Shown here in pieces: positions 7,701-14,753 of a stretch of 24,298 bases of DNA. The stretch comes from Bacteroidales bacterium UBA3289 (lineage in GTDB: Bacteria > Bacteroidota > Bacteroidia > Bacteroidales > UBA932). The first letter of the stretch is position 1; every line of letters starts with the position of its first letter. Where the stretch lies: NCBI GenBank assembly GCA_002361625.1, contig DETL01000005.1, forward strand, positions 1-24,298, written 5' to 3'. Below the pieces are notes generated by a model, which was given only the letters and a program-made list of their open reading frames with translations, was not told where the DNA came from and ran no database searches. The position numbers and the translations under genes are program-made.

Positions 7701-9319
7701 GCGTTGCGGGCTTTCGGCGTAAGGTCGAACTTGCCCTGGAGGAGGAAATTCAGGTTGGGATCGTCGCAGACGATGCGCCCGTCGAATGCCTGTCCGGAGT
7801 AGGTTCCCGCCGCCCGGATGCCCGTATAGTCATAGCCGAGGGCCTGGAGACCGGCGATTTTCAGGGAGTCGATCCGGACCTGGGGATTGCCCTTGGCCAG
7901 GACGGCTTCCAGGGCGGTTTCCAGGGTGACGGGGCCGAGGGCTTTCACCCCGGCGATCCGGCCTGCATCCAGGTGCCGGGTCCGCGCCGTCCCGCCGATC
8001 GTGATGGCATGTTTGCGGTCCATCAGGTTCCTCAGCATCAGGTCCACGTCGGCCGCACCGGCGGAGGAATCCAGGCCGCCCTGCACGGCCAGGCGGTTCA
8101 GGGTACCCTGGGCCGTGGCGTCCAGAAGGAATTCCGTTCCTTTGCCGATCTTCGAAAAGTCCAGTTTCGTCTGGGGAGACCATTCGCGGATAAAAGCCGC
8201 CAGTCCGTTCGCCGTGAAACGGAAGTCCTTCACGTGGAAGTCCATCCGGGTGGTTTCAATCTCGGGAAGGCCGGTCATGGATCCGTCCGCGCGGCCGGAA
8301 ACGCCGCTGGCAAGCTCCTGGAAGGAGAAACCCCGGACCTGGAAATGGTCCACCGTGCCTTCCATCCTGCCCAAAACATTGGCTTTGAAGGTAAAGTCGT
8401 CCAGCTGCGGGGCGAAATGGCGGATCGTCTGCATGGAGAAGACCGTCGGAGCGCGGAACTCACCCTCCATCCGGACCTTTTCGAGGAAGCTGCCGTAGTC
8501 GTCGATGGGGGCCAGGAGCCGGAAATACTTCAGGTGCAGGTCCGAATCGTCGTCCTGGATGTGGAGGTCGTCCAGAAGGACCTGTTCATGACCCACTTTC
8601 ACCTTTCCGGAGACGTCCCTGACGTTCCATCCCGTCTTGTCGGATACCCGGATGTGGTCCGCGACGCCGGTGATTTCCCCGTCCTTGACGAGCAGGTCGG
8701 AGGCGGTCACATCGGTCAGGACCTCCAGGTCGTTCCAGTCGATGACGCCGGGATCCAGCTCCCGGCCTTCCTCCGCCCGCCTGCGGGCTGCAGGGTGGTT
8801 TACCAGGCGGAACCGGAATCCTTCGATTTCCACCCGGGATGCTTCCAGGAGGTCTCCGAACTCTTCGTGGGAACCGTCGGATCCCTTCAGGGCAAGGACG
8901 CGGTTGAGGTTGCTGGTACTCGTTCCCTCGGCAGCGCCCGGCTCGATGACGAAATTGAAGCTTCCTCCTTCGAGCCGGAGCCGGCTCACGGAGATCCGTT
9001 CCTTGCGGAGGAGTCCCTTGAGGGAGAACCGGGCCGAAAGGGTTCCGACGCTCAGGAGCGTGTCCCTGGCCGGGAGGAGACCGTCGCTGTAAGGGTGCCG
9101 GTCCTTGACGACGACATCCTGGAGGACGACGGCGTCGAAGGGTTTCACGGTCACGGATCCGATCTCGACGTCCCCGTCGAGGTGGCCGGTCAGTCTCTCC
9201 ACGGCCTTCCGGGCAAACCAGGTCTGGACGACGGGAGACTGGACGGCGATCAGGATGGCCAGCACTGCCAGCAGAAGCAGTGCCAGGATCCGGAGCGTTA
9301 TGCGAAGACCCTTCTTCAT
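4739..9319 (-). CDS. tamB: Translocation/assembly module TamB-like protein
   Basis: This 1,526-residue protein is predicted to span the periplasm. It starts with a signal anchor (MKKGLRITLRILALLLLAVL), runs through a very long beta-rich AsmA/TamB-type repeat region, and ends in a DUF490/TamB domain, with IPLDLGLNYQQG and VNGTIGNRRLFG in the last 200 residues. TamB-like proteins are thought to form a hydrophobic groove that moves phospholipids or helps outer-membrane protein insertion. The start at 9319 is the only ATG that places the anchor at the N terminus; upstream frame sequence lies antisense to tsaD. The -7 box TATATTTG lies only 7 nt away. It is the first gene of the operon reaching 1836. 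The hydrophilic C-terminal tail (about 40 residues after the barrel-like domain) is extra. The divergent tamB-tsaD pairing fits Bacteroidetes organisation. Confidence 0.9.
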   Translation of the reverse strand: MKKGLRITLRILALLLLAVLAILIAVQSPVVQTWFARKAVERLTGHLDGDVEIGSVTVKPFDAVVLQDVVVKDRHPYSDGLLPARDTLLSVGTLSARFSLKGLLRKERISVSRLRLEGGSFNFVIEPGAAEGTSTSNLNRVLALKGSDGSHEEFGDLLEASRVEIEGFRFRLVNHPAARRRAEEGRELDPGVIDWNDLEVLTDVTASDLLVKDGEITGVADHIRVSDKTGWNVRDVSGKVKVGHEQVLLDDLHIQDDDSDLHLKYFRLLAPIDDYGSFLEKVRMEGEFRAPTVFSMQTIRHFAPQLDDFTFKANVLGRMEGTVDHFQVRGFSFQELASGVSGRADGSMTGLPEIETTRMDFHVKDFRFTANGLAAFIREWSPQTKLDFSKIGKGTEFLLDATAQGTLNRLAVQGGLDSSAGAADVDLMLRNLMDRKHAITIGGTARTRHLDAGRIAGVKALGPVTLETALEAVLAKGNPQVRIDSLKIAGLQALGYDYTGIRAAGTYSGQAFDGRIVCDDPNLNFLLQGKFDLTPKARNAAYQFYANVGYADLNALQLDKRGPSKVSLQADANFIRTKDKDLLGEVNLRDLVLENAAGRHDIGDITASAHSNDDIYRIRFSSSFADGTFVGEKSPVDLVNDLKELLVREELPALLTDTARPWDPTPYEINFKFHDSQALLGFLVPGMYIEKNTSLTLDVDRDGRVTGNVTSGRLALQDKFVKDFRLDLDNLDGALHADISGGTVKAGDFETRNNILKLTADDNRFGANFVFDNGDGTLSQGDIRLEGLLDRQDEKLAITAEALPSSIYYDGDKWDIDSDQVTVHAGDIRVNRLRISNGPQELLAEGGLSPTRTDTLSVRLEGFDISLLNTFLMNGKMGLQGHATGRARLISPSKPSIGLLAGINCDSTYIAGRPVGRLQVMSLWDEEQDRFNIRVRNSLNGTRNIDLSGFVNPNDKSVEADATLSRLDIGYAAPILEGIFNEFGGGLDGKIHVGGTLDKLEISSEGTQLVDGRLGIDFTQVTYGVSGPLSVDTEGLHFTQVSLTDGVGGQGQVTGGLLFGGFKDMRLDTHVRFNEMKVLGIPTGRNSPISGTVYGTGKVDVTGPFDAIRLNVDARTTKTGNLHIPLRSGSSKASGDLLIFTQPVVPVEEDPYETMMQAGRVVKKKSGSDLDIRVKVAATPAVTAHIDIGENSLRGQGNGLIDLRIRESQNLFTINGDYTLSQGDFHFSTLGIVNRDFSIQDGSSIRFRGDVMESTLDVTGVYTTKADISNLLSSTTAAEGSSRRTVNCLIGITDKLRNPQIKFDIEIPELDPGTEGLIESALNTDDKKMKQFLYLLIANSFLPNDDSGIITTGSTNMLYSNMTGIMAGQLNSIFQKLDIPLDLGLNYQQGTSGNNIFDVALSTQLFNNRVVVNGTIGNRRLFGTTTDEVAGDIDIDIKLDKPGTIRLNLFSHSADQYTSYLDNSQRNGVGIAYQREFNTFRQFFKNLFMSREKREEQAAQEVLQPAERRVLQIDSTGKAHPIVTNE

Positions 9320-9326
9320 CAATCTA

Positions 9327-9334
9327 CAAATATA
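9327..9334 (-). promoter_or_regulatory. -7 promoter box of the tamB operon
   Basis: TATATTTG on the minus strand matches TAnnTTTG. Its last base is 7 nt before the tamB ATG at 9319, so the predicted transcription start almost coincides with the start codon. I find no clear -33 TTTG at the ideal distance. Confidence 0.55.
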
Positions 9335-9357
9335 ATGATTCTTCGCGAAGATTTGGT

Positions 9358-9365
9358 TATCTTTG
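9358..9365 (+). promoter_or_regulatory. -7 promoter box of tsaD
   Basis: TATCTTTG matches TAnnTTTG and ends 18 nt before the preferred tsaD ATG (9384), or 9 nt before the alternative ATG at 9375. It sits 23 nt from the opposing tamB box, so the two promoters are back to back. No -33 TTTG is visible. Confidence 0.55.
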
Positions 9366-9383
9366 CACCGAGAAATGAAAACT

Positions 9384-10406
9384 ATGGCAGATATCATCCT
9401 CGGCATCGAATCTTCCTGTGACGATACGTCGGCCGCCGTCCTGCGTGACGGGGCCCTTTTATCGAATGTCATCGCCTCCCAGCAGGTCCACAAGGACTTC
9501 GGCGGGGTGGTACCGGAACTGGCTTCCCGTGCCCACGAGCAGAATATCGTTCCGGTCGTCTCGGAGGCGCTGCGCAAGGCCGGGGTGAAGCCGGAAGAAC
9601 TTACGGCGATCGCCTTCACCCGGGGGCCGGGCCTGCTGGGCTCGCTCCTGGTCGGTACCTCCTTCGCCAAGGCGCTGTCCCTCTCGCTGGACATTCCCAT
9701 GGTGATGGTGAATCACCTGCAGGGCCATATCCTGGCGAATTTCATCCGGCAGGCCGACAAGCCCGTGGACGAGCCCTCCTTCCCGTATCTCTGTCTCCTC
9801 GTTTCCGGCGGTAACTCTCAGATAGTCAAGGTGACAAGTCCTTTGGAATACGAAATCCTGGGACAGACGATCGACGACGCGGTGGGGGAGGCTTTCGACA
9901 AATGTTCCAAGATGCTGGGCCTGGGGTATCCCGGCGGACCGGTCATCGACCGGCTCGCGAAACTCGGGAATCCCGACCGTTTCCATTTCGCCAAACCCAA
10001 CATCCCTGGCCTGGACTACAGCTTCAGCGGCATCAAGACCTCGCTGCTGTATTTCGTCCGGGACGAGATGGCGAAGGATCCGCAGTTCCTGGAGAACAAC
10101 AAGGAGGACCTCTGCGCCAGTTTCCAGAAAACGCTCATCGACATCCTGATGCAGAAACTCATCCGGGCGGCGAAAGAAACCCGGATCCGGGAGATCACCA
10201 TCGGCGGCGGCGTATCCGCGAACAGCGGACTCCGCGAACGCCTGGTGGCGGAGGGAAAGAAACGCGGATGGAAGACCTATCTTCCGGAATTCAAGTTCAC
10301 GACGGACAATGCCGCGATGATCGCCGTCGCCGGCTGGTTCCGCTACAAGACCGGCGATTTCGCCCCCCTCGACGTCGCCCCCGTCTCCCGCATGGCGGAT
10401 TATTGA
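9384..10406 (+). CDS. tsaD: tRNA N6-adenosine threonylcarbamoyltransferase TsaD
   Basis: The 340-residue product is TsaD, the Kae1-family subunit that transfers threonylcarbamoyl from TC-AMP to A37 of ANN-decoding tRNAs. Diagnostic sequences are the N-terminal GIESSCDDTSAAV, the metal-binding HLQGH at 111-115, SGGNSQIV, DDAVGEAFDK, GLGYPGGP, and a C-terminal TDNAAMIA supplying the metal-ligand aspartate. Length agrees with the family. Possible starts are 9375 and 9384; 9384 gives the usual short N terminus before GIESS and leaves room for a leader after the -7 box at 9358-9365. TsaD requires TsaB, TsaC and TsaE, none of which is in the window. Confidence 0.95.
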   Translation: MADIILGIESSCDDTSAAVLRDGALLSNVIASQQVHKDFGGVVPELASRAHEQNIVPVVSEALRKAGVKPEELTAIAFTRGPGLLGSLLVGTSFAKALSLSLDIPMVMVNHLQGHILANFIRQADKPVDEPSFPYLCLLVSGGNSQIVKVTSPLEYEILGQTIDDAVGEAFDKCSKMLGLGYPGGPVIDRLAKLGNPDRFHFAKPNIPGLDYSFSGIKTSLLYFVRDEMAKDPQFLENNKEDLCASFQKTLIDILMQKLIRAAKETRIREITIGGGVSANSGLRERLVAEGKKRGWKTYLPEFKFTTDNAAMIAVAGWFRYKTGDFAPLDVAPVSRMADY

Positions 10407-10416
10407 TTGACAGCCG

Positions 10417-10546
10417 GTTCGGACGAGGGTGACATCCGGAAACCGCCTTCGCTCCGCTCCGGCCCCTCCCAACCTGACGGTTGGGCCCCTCCCTCTTATG
10501 TGGCCGAGGGTGGCCACAGGTTTCCGGATGTCACCCTCGCCCGAAC
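10417..10546. repeat. 130-bp nested palindromic element (REP- or MITE-like)
   Basis: Two 28-nt arms (10417-10444 and 10519-10546) are reverse complements with one mismatch (A10423 against C10540). Two smaller hairpins lie between them: CCCAACC/GGTTGGG with a TGAC loop (10468-10485) and TGTGGCC/GGCCACA with a GAGGGT loop (10499-10518). GGCCCCTCCC occurs twice as a direct repeat (10461-10470 and 10484-10493), and CGAGGGTG occurs in the left arm and again near 10505. No T-run follows, so it is not a standard intrinsic terminator, and no ORF fills it. No obvious target-site duplication flanks it. It occupies most of the tsaD-COG2509 gap. Confidence 0.8.
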
Positions 10547-10565
10547 AAATGAATGAAGTATTATC

Positions 10566-12101
10566 ATGAAGGAATTTGAGATCGCGAAAAAGATCGGAAA
10601 GGATTTGACCGACGCTGAACTGAAGGAAGCGGCGGCCAAGGCGCTCGGCGTGCGTCCGGAGAAGGTGGGGAACGTGGTGGTGACTCGGAGGTCGGTGGAT
10701 GCCCGGCAGGATATCCTGTACCGGTACCGGGTGCAGGCGTATCGGCAGGGGGAAACCTATGAACCTTACGAACTTCCTGCGTATCAGGATGTCCATGCGG
10801 CCGACCCGGTCATCGTCATCGGGGCCGGTCCCGCGGGACTGTTCGCGGCGCTGAAACTGCTGACCAAAGGATGCAAGCCGGTCATCCTGGAACGGGGAAA
10901 GGATGTCCACCGGCGCAAAGCCGATATGGCGAAACTCTCCGTGGAGGGAGTCATCAATCCGGATTCCAATTACTGCTATGGCGAAGGGGGAGCCGGCGCC
11001 TTTTCCGACGGAAAACTGTTTACGCGTTCTTCCAAGCGGGGGGATATCCGGGAAGTACTGCACCAGTTCGTTCGCTTCGGGGCCGATCCTTCCATCCTCA
11101 TCGACGCCCACCCGCACCTGGGAACGGACAAACTTCCGGGGATCGTCGAAAACATCCGCCTGTGCATCGAAGAGCACGGAGGGGAGTATCACTTCGACAG
11201 CCGGGTGACGGACATCGTCCCGGTCGATGGCGGCTTCGAGGTCCATGCCGGCGATGCGGTGTACAAGGCCGCGAAGGTCATTCTCGCCTCGGGACATTCC
11301 GCCCGGGACATCTACGAGATATTCGAGCGCCGGGGATGGGCCCTGGAAGCCAAGGGATTCGCCCTGGGCGTCCGGGTGGAGCATCCGCAGTGGCTCATCA
11401 ATCAGATTCGGTATCACGGTAAGTATCAGCCGTTTATGCCTACGGCCGAGTACTCTTTCGTCCAGCAGGTGGAGGGCCGCGGCGTGTTCTCTTTCTGCAT
11501 GTGTCCCGGTGGTATCCTCGTTCCGTCTTCGACCGAGGACGGGACCGTGGTCCTGAACGGCATGTCCAACTCCGCCCGCAATTCCAAGTGGGCCAATGCC
11601 GGTGTCGTCGTGCAGATCGAACCGGGCGACCAGCCAGCTGAGTATCAGGGACCTTTTGCGCTGATGGACTATCAGCACGACATCGAGCGCCGCATGTACG
11701 AATGGGTGTCCGCCCATGGCGGAAAGCATCCGCTCGCGGCACCGGCCCAGCGGATGAAGGATTTCTGCCGCGGCATCGTCTCGAAGGATCTTCCCAAGAC
11801 CTCCTATCACCCGGGCGCCTGGTCATCGCCGCTGCACGAACTCCTGCCGGAGCATGTTTCCATGCGCCTGCGCCGGGCGTTCCCGCAGGTGGACCGCCAG
11901 ATGCACGGATACTATACGAACGATGCGTTGCTGCTGGGCGTAGAATCCCGCACTTCCTCGCCGGTACGTCTGCCGCGTGATCCGGAAACGCTTGAACATG
12001 TGGACGTTCCTGGGCTCTATCCCTGCGGGGAAGGCGCAGGCTACGCCGGGGGCATCGTTTCCTCCGCCCTCGACGGCATCAACTGCGCGGAAAGGATCTA
12101 G
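10566..12101 (+). CDS. COG2509-type FAD-dependent dehydrogenase
   Basis: The 511-residue protein belongs to the uncharacterised NAD(FAD)-utilising dehydrogenases of COG2509. A small N-terminal domain (about residues 1-75) precedes the FAD dinucleotide-binding motif VIVIGAGPAGLFAAL (GAGPAG at 86-91). The family hallmark GEGGAGAFSDGKL follows. The C-terminal GAGYAGGIVSSALDG completes the FAD site. Length is normal for the family. The physiological substrate is unknown. No TAnnTTTG box lies directly upstream, so it may be transcribed from the tsaD promoter through the palindrome at 10417-10546. Its TAG stop directly abuts the stop codon of the convergent gene at 12102, with no intergenic base. 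Confidence 0.88.
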   Translation: MKEFEIAKKIGKDLTDAELKEAAAKALGVRPEKVGNVVVTRRSVDARQDILYRYRVQAYRQGETYEPYELPAYQDVHAADPVIVIGAGPAGLFAALKLLTKGCKPVILERGKDVHRRKADMAKLSVEGVINPDSNYCYGEGGAGAFSDGKLFTRSSKRGDIREVLHQFVRFGADPSILIDAHPHLGTDKLPGIVENIRLCIEEHGGEYHFDSRVTDIVPVDGGFEVHAGDAVYKAAKVILASGHSARDIYEIFERRGWALEAKGFALGVRVEHPQWLINQIRYHGKYQPFMPTAEYSFVQQVEGRGVFSFCMCPGGILVPSSTEDGTVVLNGMSNSARNSKWANAGVVVQIEPGDQPAEYQGPFALMDYQHDIERRMYEWVSAHGGKHPLAAPAQRMKDFCRGIVSKDLPKTSYHPGAWSSPLHELLPEHVSMRLRRAFPQVDRQMHGYYTNDALLLGVESRTSSPVRLPRDPETLEHVDVPGLYPCGEGAGYAGGIVSSALDGINCAERI

Positions 12102-14012
12102 CTACTCCGTGAGATACTTGAAATACGCGTCGATCTCGGGACGCGTTTTCAGGCGTACCATATAGACCTGGTCGCCCAGGTCGTCGGCCAGGGCCGGGCT
12201 CATGCGGGTGCACATGACGATCGCTTCACCGTAACGCGCCATGACATCGGCATGGGAGTGCTGGTATGTATGGGCGTCGCGCCTTCCCACATAGGCGCAG
12301 TAGAACTGCTCCCCGAGGGATTTTCGGCGTTCGCCGAAGGCCACCATGTCGGCCCAGATCTGGAAGACGTCGGTGGAATGCGCGTAGTTCATCATGTCGG
12401 GCGTGAAGCCTCCCGGCGGGCGCATGTTCACTTCCAGGCCCACATAGTCACCCTTCTTGCCCAGGCCTTCCCGGTCGCGGTCCAGCTGGAAGAACTCCAG
12501 ATGGACGAAGCGGTTCGTGATGCCGAAGGCCTTCACCGTCCTGCGGCCGATGGCGGCGAGTTTCGCGGGTACGGTCTTGTTGACCCAGTAGCAGGTGTCC
12601 AGGTTCCGGTGGACAATCTCCATGATGGGCGTCGGGAACACGCTGTTGTTCTCGAAAATGGGCTCTCCTTTGTCATTGTAGATGGCGTCGTAGGAGACCA
12701 GGAGCCCGGTGATGAACTCTTCGATGACGAAAAGGCCGTAGTTGTCCGCGTGGCTCCGGAACCATTCGGTAAGCTGCGTCTCGCTCTCGATCTTGAAAGT
12801 GCCGGTGGCGCCGACGCCATTGTCCGGCTTCGCGATGACGGGGTAGCCGGTCTTCTTCACGAAGGAGCGGACCTTGGCTTCCCCCTCGCAGCACTTGATC
12901 TGCCGGGCCGTGGGGATGCCGCCCAGCGCGTAGTACTTCTTCATCTCGGACTTGTTCTTGATGGAGGCGATGCGGTCGGTCTTCAGGCCGGTGGTGACGT
13001 TGAAATCCGTCCGCAGGCGGGCGTCCTGTTCCAGCCAGTATTCGTTGTTGGATTCAATCCAGTCGATCTTGCCCCACTTGTGGGCATACCAGGCGACGGC
13101 CCGGTACACCTCGTCGTAGTCTTCGAGGTTGTTGACCCTGTAATAATCCGAGAGTGAATCCTTCAGCCTCTGCGGGAGATGCTCGTAGGGGGTGTCGGCG
13201 ATTCCCAGGACATTCACGCCGTTCGCCTTGGCGCCGGCGCAGAAATGCCAGTAGCTGTCCGGGAAATGGGGAGAGATGAATATTAAGTTCATAAAGCTGT
13301 AAGTTGAGTTTTCTTCCGATACCTTGCGCATGCTGCCGTTCGTGATTTCCCAGGCTTCCCCGCAGAGGGTGGACCGTCCGTCCCTGACCAGGACGTAACC
13401 GCCGTCCGGGAACGTGTGGAACCGGTGGTTCCAGCTGTCCGGGAAGACCACGTCCTCGAAAAGACGCTTTCCGTCCAGGACCACATTCCGCACCTGGTGG
13501 TAGTGGGGGACCAGGTGGATGTCCGTCAGGCCCAGGCCGCGGAGCCAGCGGCGATAGTCCGGGTCCACGGCTTCGCCTTCCAGTTCCGGATGGGAATAGA
13601 CGCGGTCCGCGCAGTTCATGCTGCCGGCGCTGCATCCCATCACGACTCCGTCATAGCCCCGGAGGATGTCCCGCAGGCCGGTTTCGTGGAGGAACCTGTT
13701 CTGGGTGGGGACATGCCCGCCGCAGAGAATGACCCAATGGGCACGCTCAACGAGCTTTTCCGTCTCCCGGGCATTCCGCCGGTCCAGCATCACGATTTCC
13801 TCCGGGTCGATGCCGGAGTTCCGGATACAGGCGCTCATCCCTTCCAGGACGGAATCCGTGAAAGCCCGGTCGTCCGGGGCGGCGCTCACGAGGAGCACCC
13901 GCGGGCGCGGCGGGAGTTCCGCCTTCACCCGGGCGAGGAAACCGTTGTCTTCGGTGAAGTGGTCTTCACCGTACCGGGTGGGGCTGCCAGTCAGAAACAA
14001 GGTCATGCGCAT
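12102..14012 (-). CDS. Fusion protein: S51-family peptidase (PepE/cyanophycinase-like) plus ATP-grasp ligase
   Basis: One uninterrupted frame of 636 residues encodes two enzymes. Residues 1 to about 235 are a peptidase S51 domain (dipeptidase E/cyanophycinase class, class I amidotransferase-like fold): an oxyanion region at ILCGGHVPTQ, the nucleophile elbow GCSAGSMN with Ser128, and a likely catalytic His170 in LVPHYH. Residues 241-636 are an ATP-grasp domain of the carbamoyl-phosphate-synthase large-subunit type: it starts MNLIFISPHFP, has the nucleotide-binding KPDNGVGATGTF and EEFITG, and the metal-binding LEVNMRPPGGF. ATP-grasp enzymes of this kind form carboxylate-amine bonds; the substrate is unknown. 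Met241 looks like the former start of a separate gene, so the fusion may have arisen by loss of an intervening stop. The start could be 14012 or 14006; both follow a full promoter at 14027-14057. Confidence 0.85.
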   Translation of the reverse strand: MRMTLFLTGSPTRYGEDHFTEDNGFLARVKAELPPRPRVLLVSAAPDDRAFTDSVLEGMSACIRNSGIDPEEIVMLDRRNARETEKLVERAHWVILCGGHVPTQNRFLHETGLRDILRGYDGVVMGCSAGSMNCADRVYSHPELEGEAVDPDYRRWLRGLGLTDIHLVPHYHQVRNVVLDGKRLFEDVVFPDSWNHRFHTFPDGGYVLVRDGRSTLCGEAWEITNGSMRKVSEENSTYSFMNLIFISPHFPDSYWHFCAGAKANGVNVLGIADTPYEHLPQRLKDSLSDYYRVNNLEDYDEVYRAVAWYAHKWGKIDWIESNNEYWLEQDARLRTDFNVTTGLKTDRIASIKNKSEMKKYYALGGIPTARQIKCCEGEAKVRSFVKKTGYPVIAKPDNGVGATGTFKIESETQLTEWFRSHADNYGLFVIEEFITGLLVSYDAIYNDKGEPIFENNSVFPTPIMEIVHRNLDTCYWVNKTVPAKLAAIGRRTVKAFGITNRFVHLEFFQLDRDREGLGKKGDYVGLEVNMRPPGGFTPDMMNYAHSTDVFQIWADMVAFGERRKSLGEQFYCAYVGRRDAHTYQHSHADVMARYGEAIVMCTRMSPALADDLGDQVYMVRLKTRPEIDAYFKYLTE

Positions 14013-14026
14013 TCGTTTTCCGGGCG

Positions 14027-14057
14027 CAAAATTACTGCGTTTCCACAAAAAATCAAA
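14027..14057 (-). promoter_or_regulatory. Complete promoter of the peptidase-ligase fusion gene
   Basis: On the minus strand TTTG (14057-14054), a 19-nt spacer, then TAATTTTG (14034-14027) give both Bacteroidetes promoter elements at ideal spacing. The predicted transcription start is near 14020-14023, leaving a leader of about 10-15 nt before the ATG at 14012 or 14006. Confidence 0.75.
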
Positions 14058-14133
14058 CGATGGCACGGTAATTGGACTTTCTTTCCTGCTCCCGGTATCG
14101 GGAAATGACAACTAACACTTTTTTATCCAAGAA

Positions 14134-14685
14134 ATGGAAAAGCTCAACCATCCCGCCATCCTGGTCGTCGATATGCTCAACGACTTTGTGACCGGCTCCA
14201 TCGGCTGCGACCGCGCCGTGGAAATCCTCCCTGCTACCGCCCGCCTGCTTGCAGCGGCCCGCGAAAAGGGTGTTCCTGTCATTTACTGCAACGATGCCCA
14301 TCTTCCCGGCATCGACCGTGAACTGCAGATCTGGGGCGATCACGCCATCAAGGGCACGCCCGGCGCGGAGGTAGTTCCCCAGCTGAAGCCGGAAGCCTGC
14401 GATTACATCGTTCCGAAACGTCGCTACAGCGGCTTCTTCCAGACGGACCTGGACATTCTCCTCAAGGAACTGGGTGTCAAGACCGTCGTCATCACCGGCC
14501 TCCACACCCACATGTGCTGCCGCCACACCGCCGCCGACGCTTACTGCCTGGGCTACGACGTCGTTGCCGCCAAGGAATGCACCAACTCCTTCACAGAAGA
14601 GGACTACCAGTACGGCCTGGCCTATCTGAAGACCTGCTACGGGGCGGATGCCTATATGAACGACGAACTTATCGCCGCCTTCTGA
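14134..14685 (+). CDS. Isochorismatase-family cysteine hydrolase (nicotinamidase-like)
   Basis: The 183-residue protein has the Asp-Lys-Cys catalytic triad of the isochorismatase/nicotinamidase fold: Asp13 in ILVVDMLNDF, Lys95 in IVPKRRYSGFF, and Cys128 in TGLHTHMCCRHTAADA. Length fits the family. Members hydrolyse nicotinamide, isochorismate, ureidoacrylate or N-carbamoyl amides; the specificity here is not decidable, although the Asp-x-x-His metal site of true nicotinamidases is not obvious. It is transcribed away from the peptidase-ligase fusion gene. I found no TAnnTTTG box in the gap before it. A strong terminator follows at 14712-14745, so it is probably a single-gene unit. Confidence 0.88.
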   Translation: MEKLNHPAILVVDMLNDFVTGSIGCDRAVEILPATARLLAAAREKGVPVIYCNDAHLPGIDRELQIWGDHAIKGTPGAEVVPQLKPEACDYIVPKRRYSGFFQTDLDILLKELGVKTVVITGLHTHMCCRHTAADAYCLGYDVVAAKECTNSFTEEDYQYGLAYLKTCYGADAYMNDELIAAF

Positions 14686-14711
14686 TCAGACGGCTCTTTT
14701 CAATAAGCACG

Positions 14712-14745
14712 GACGGTCCGCAGAGATCTGCGGGCCGTCTTTTTT
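14712..14745 (+). terminator. Rho-independent terminator
   Basis: A near-perfect hairpin (GACGGTCCGCAGA pairing with TCTGCGGGCCGTC, one G-U pair) spans 14712-14739 and is followed by six T's at 14740-14745. It ends transcription of the cysteine hydrolase gene. There is no matching A-run on its left, so it probably does not stop mnmA transcripts arriving from the other side. Confidence 0.85.
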
Positions 14746-14753
14746 GTCGGGAA

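Noticed and set aside
6110..9421. An open frame of about 1,100 codons on the plus strand, antisense to tamB
   Set aside because: It is the complement of a long, GC-rich coding gene. The translation is low-complexity in Gly, Asp, Val, Gln and Arg, shows no recognisable domain, and has no promoter. TamB in the opposite frame is a clear family match.
10417..10546. Integron attC site
   Set aside because: The length and fold-back are compatible, but the ends do not fit the RYYYAAC and GTTRRRY core sites, and there is no integrase or cassette array.
10417..10546. Rho-independent terminator of tsaD
   Set aside because: No T-run follows the right arm and the structure is far larger than a terminator hairpin. 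Termination by the structure with Rho cannot be excluded.
9459..11810. A minus-strand open frame of about 780 codons spanning tsaD and the COG2509 gene
   Set aside because: It runs antisense to two well-recognised genes and through the palindrome, with compositionally biased sequence and no motifs. This is a codon-bias shadow.
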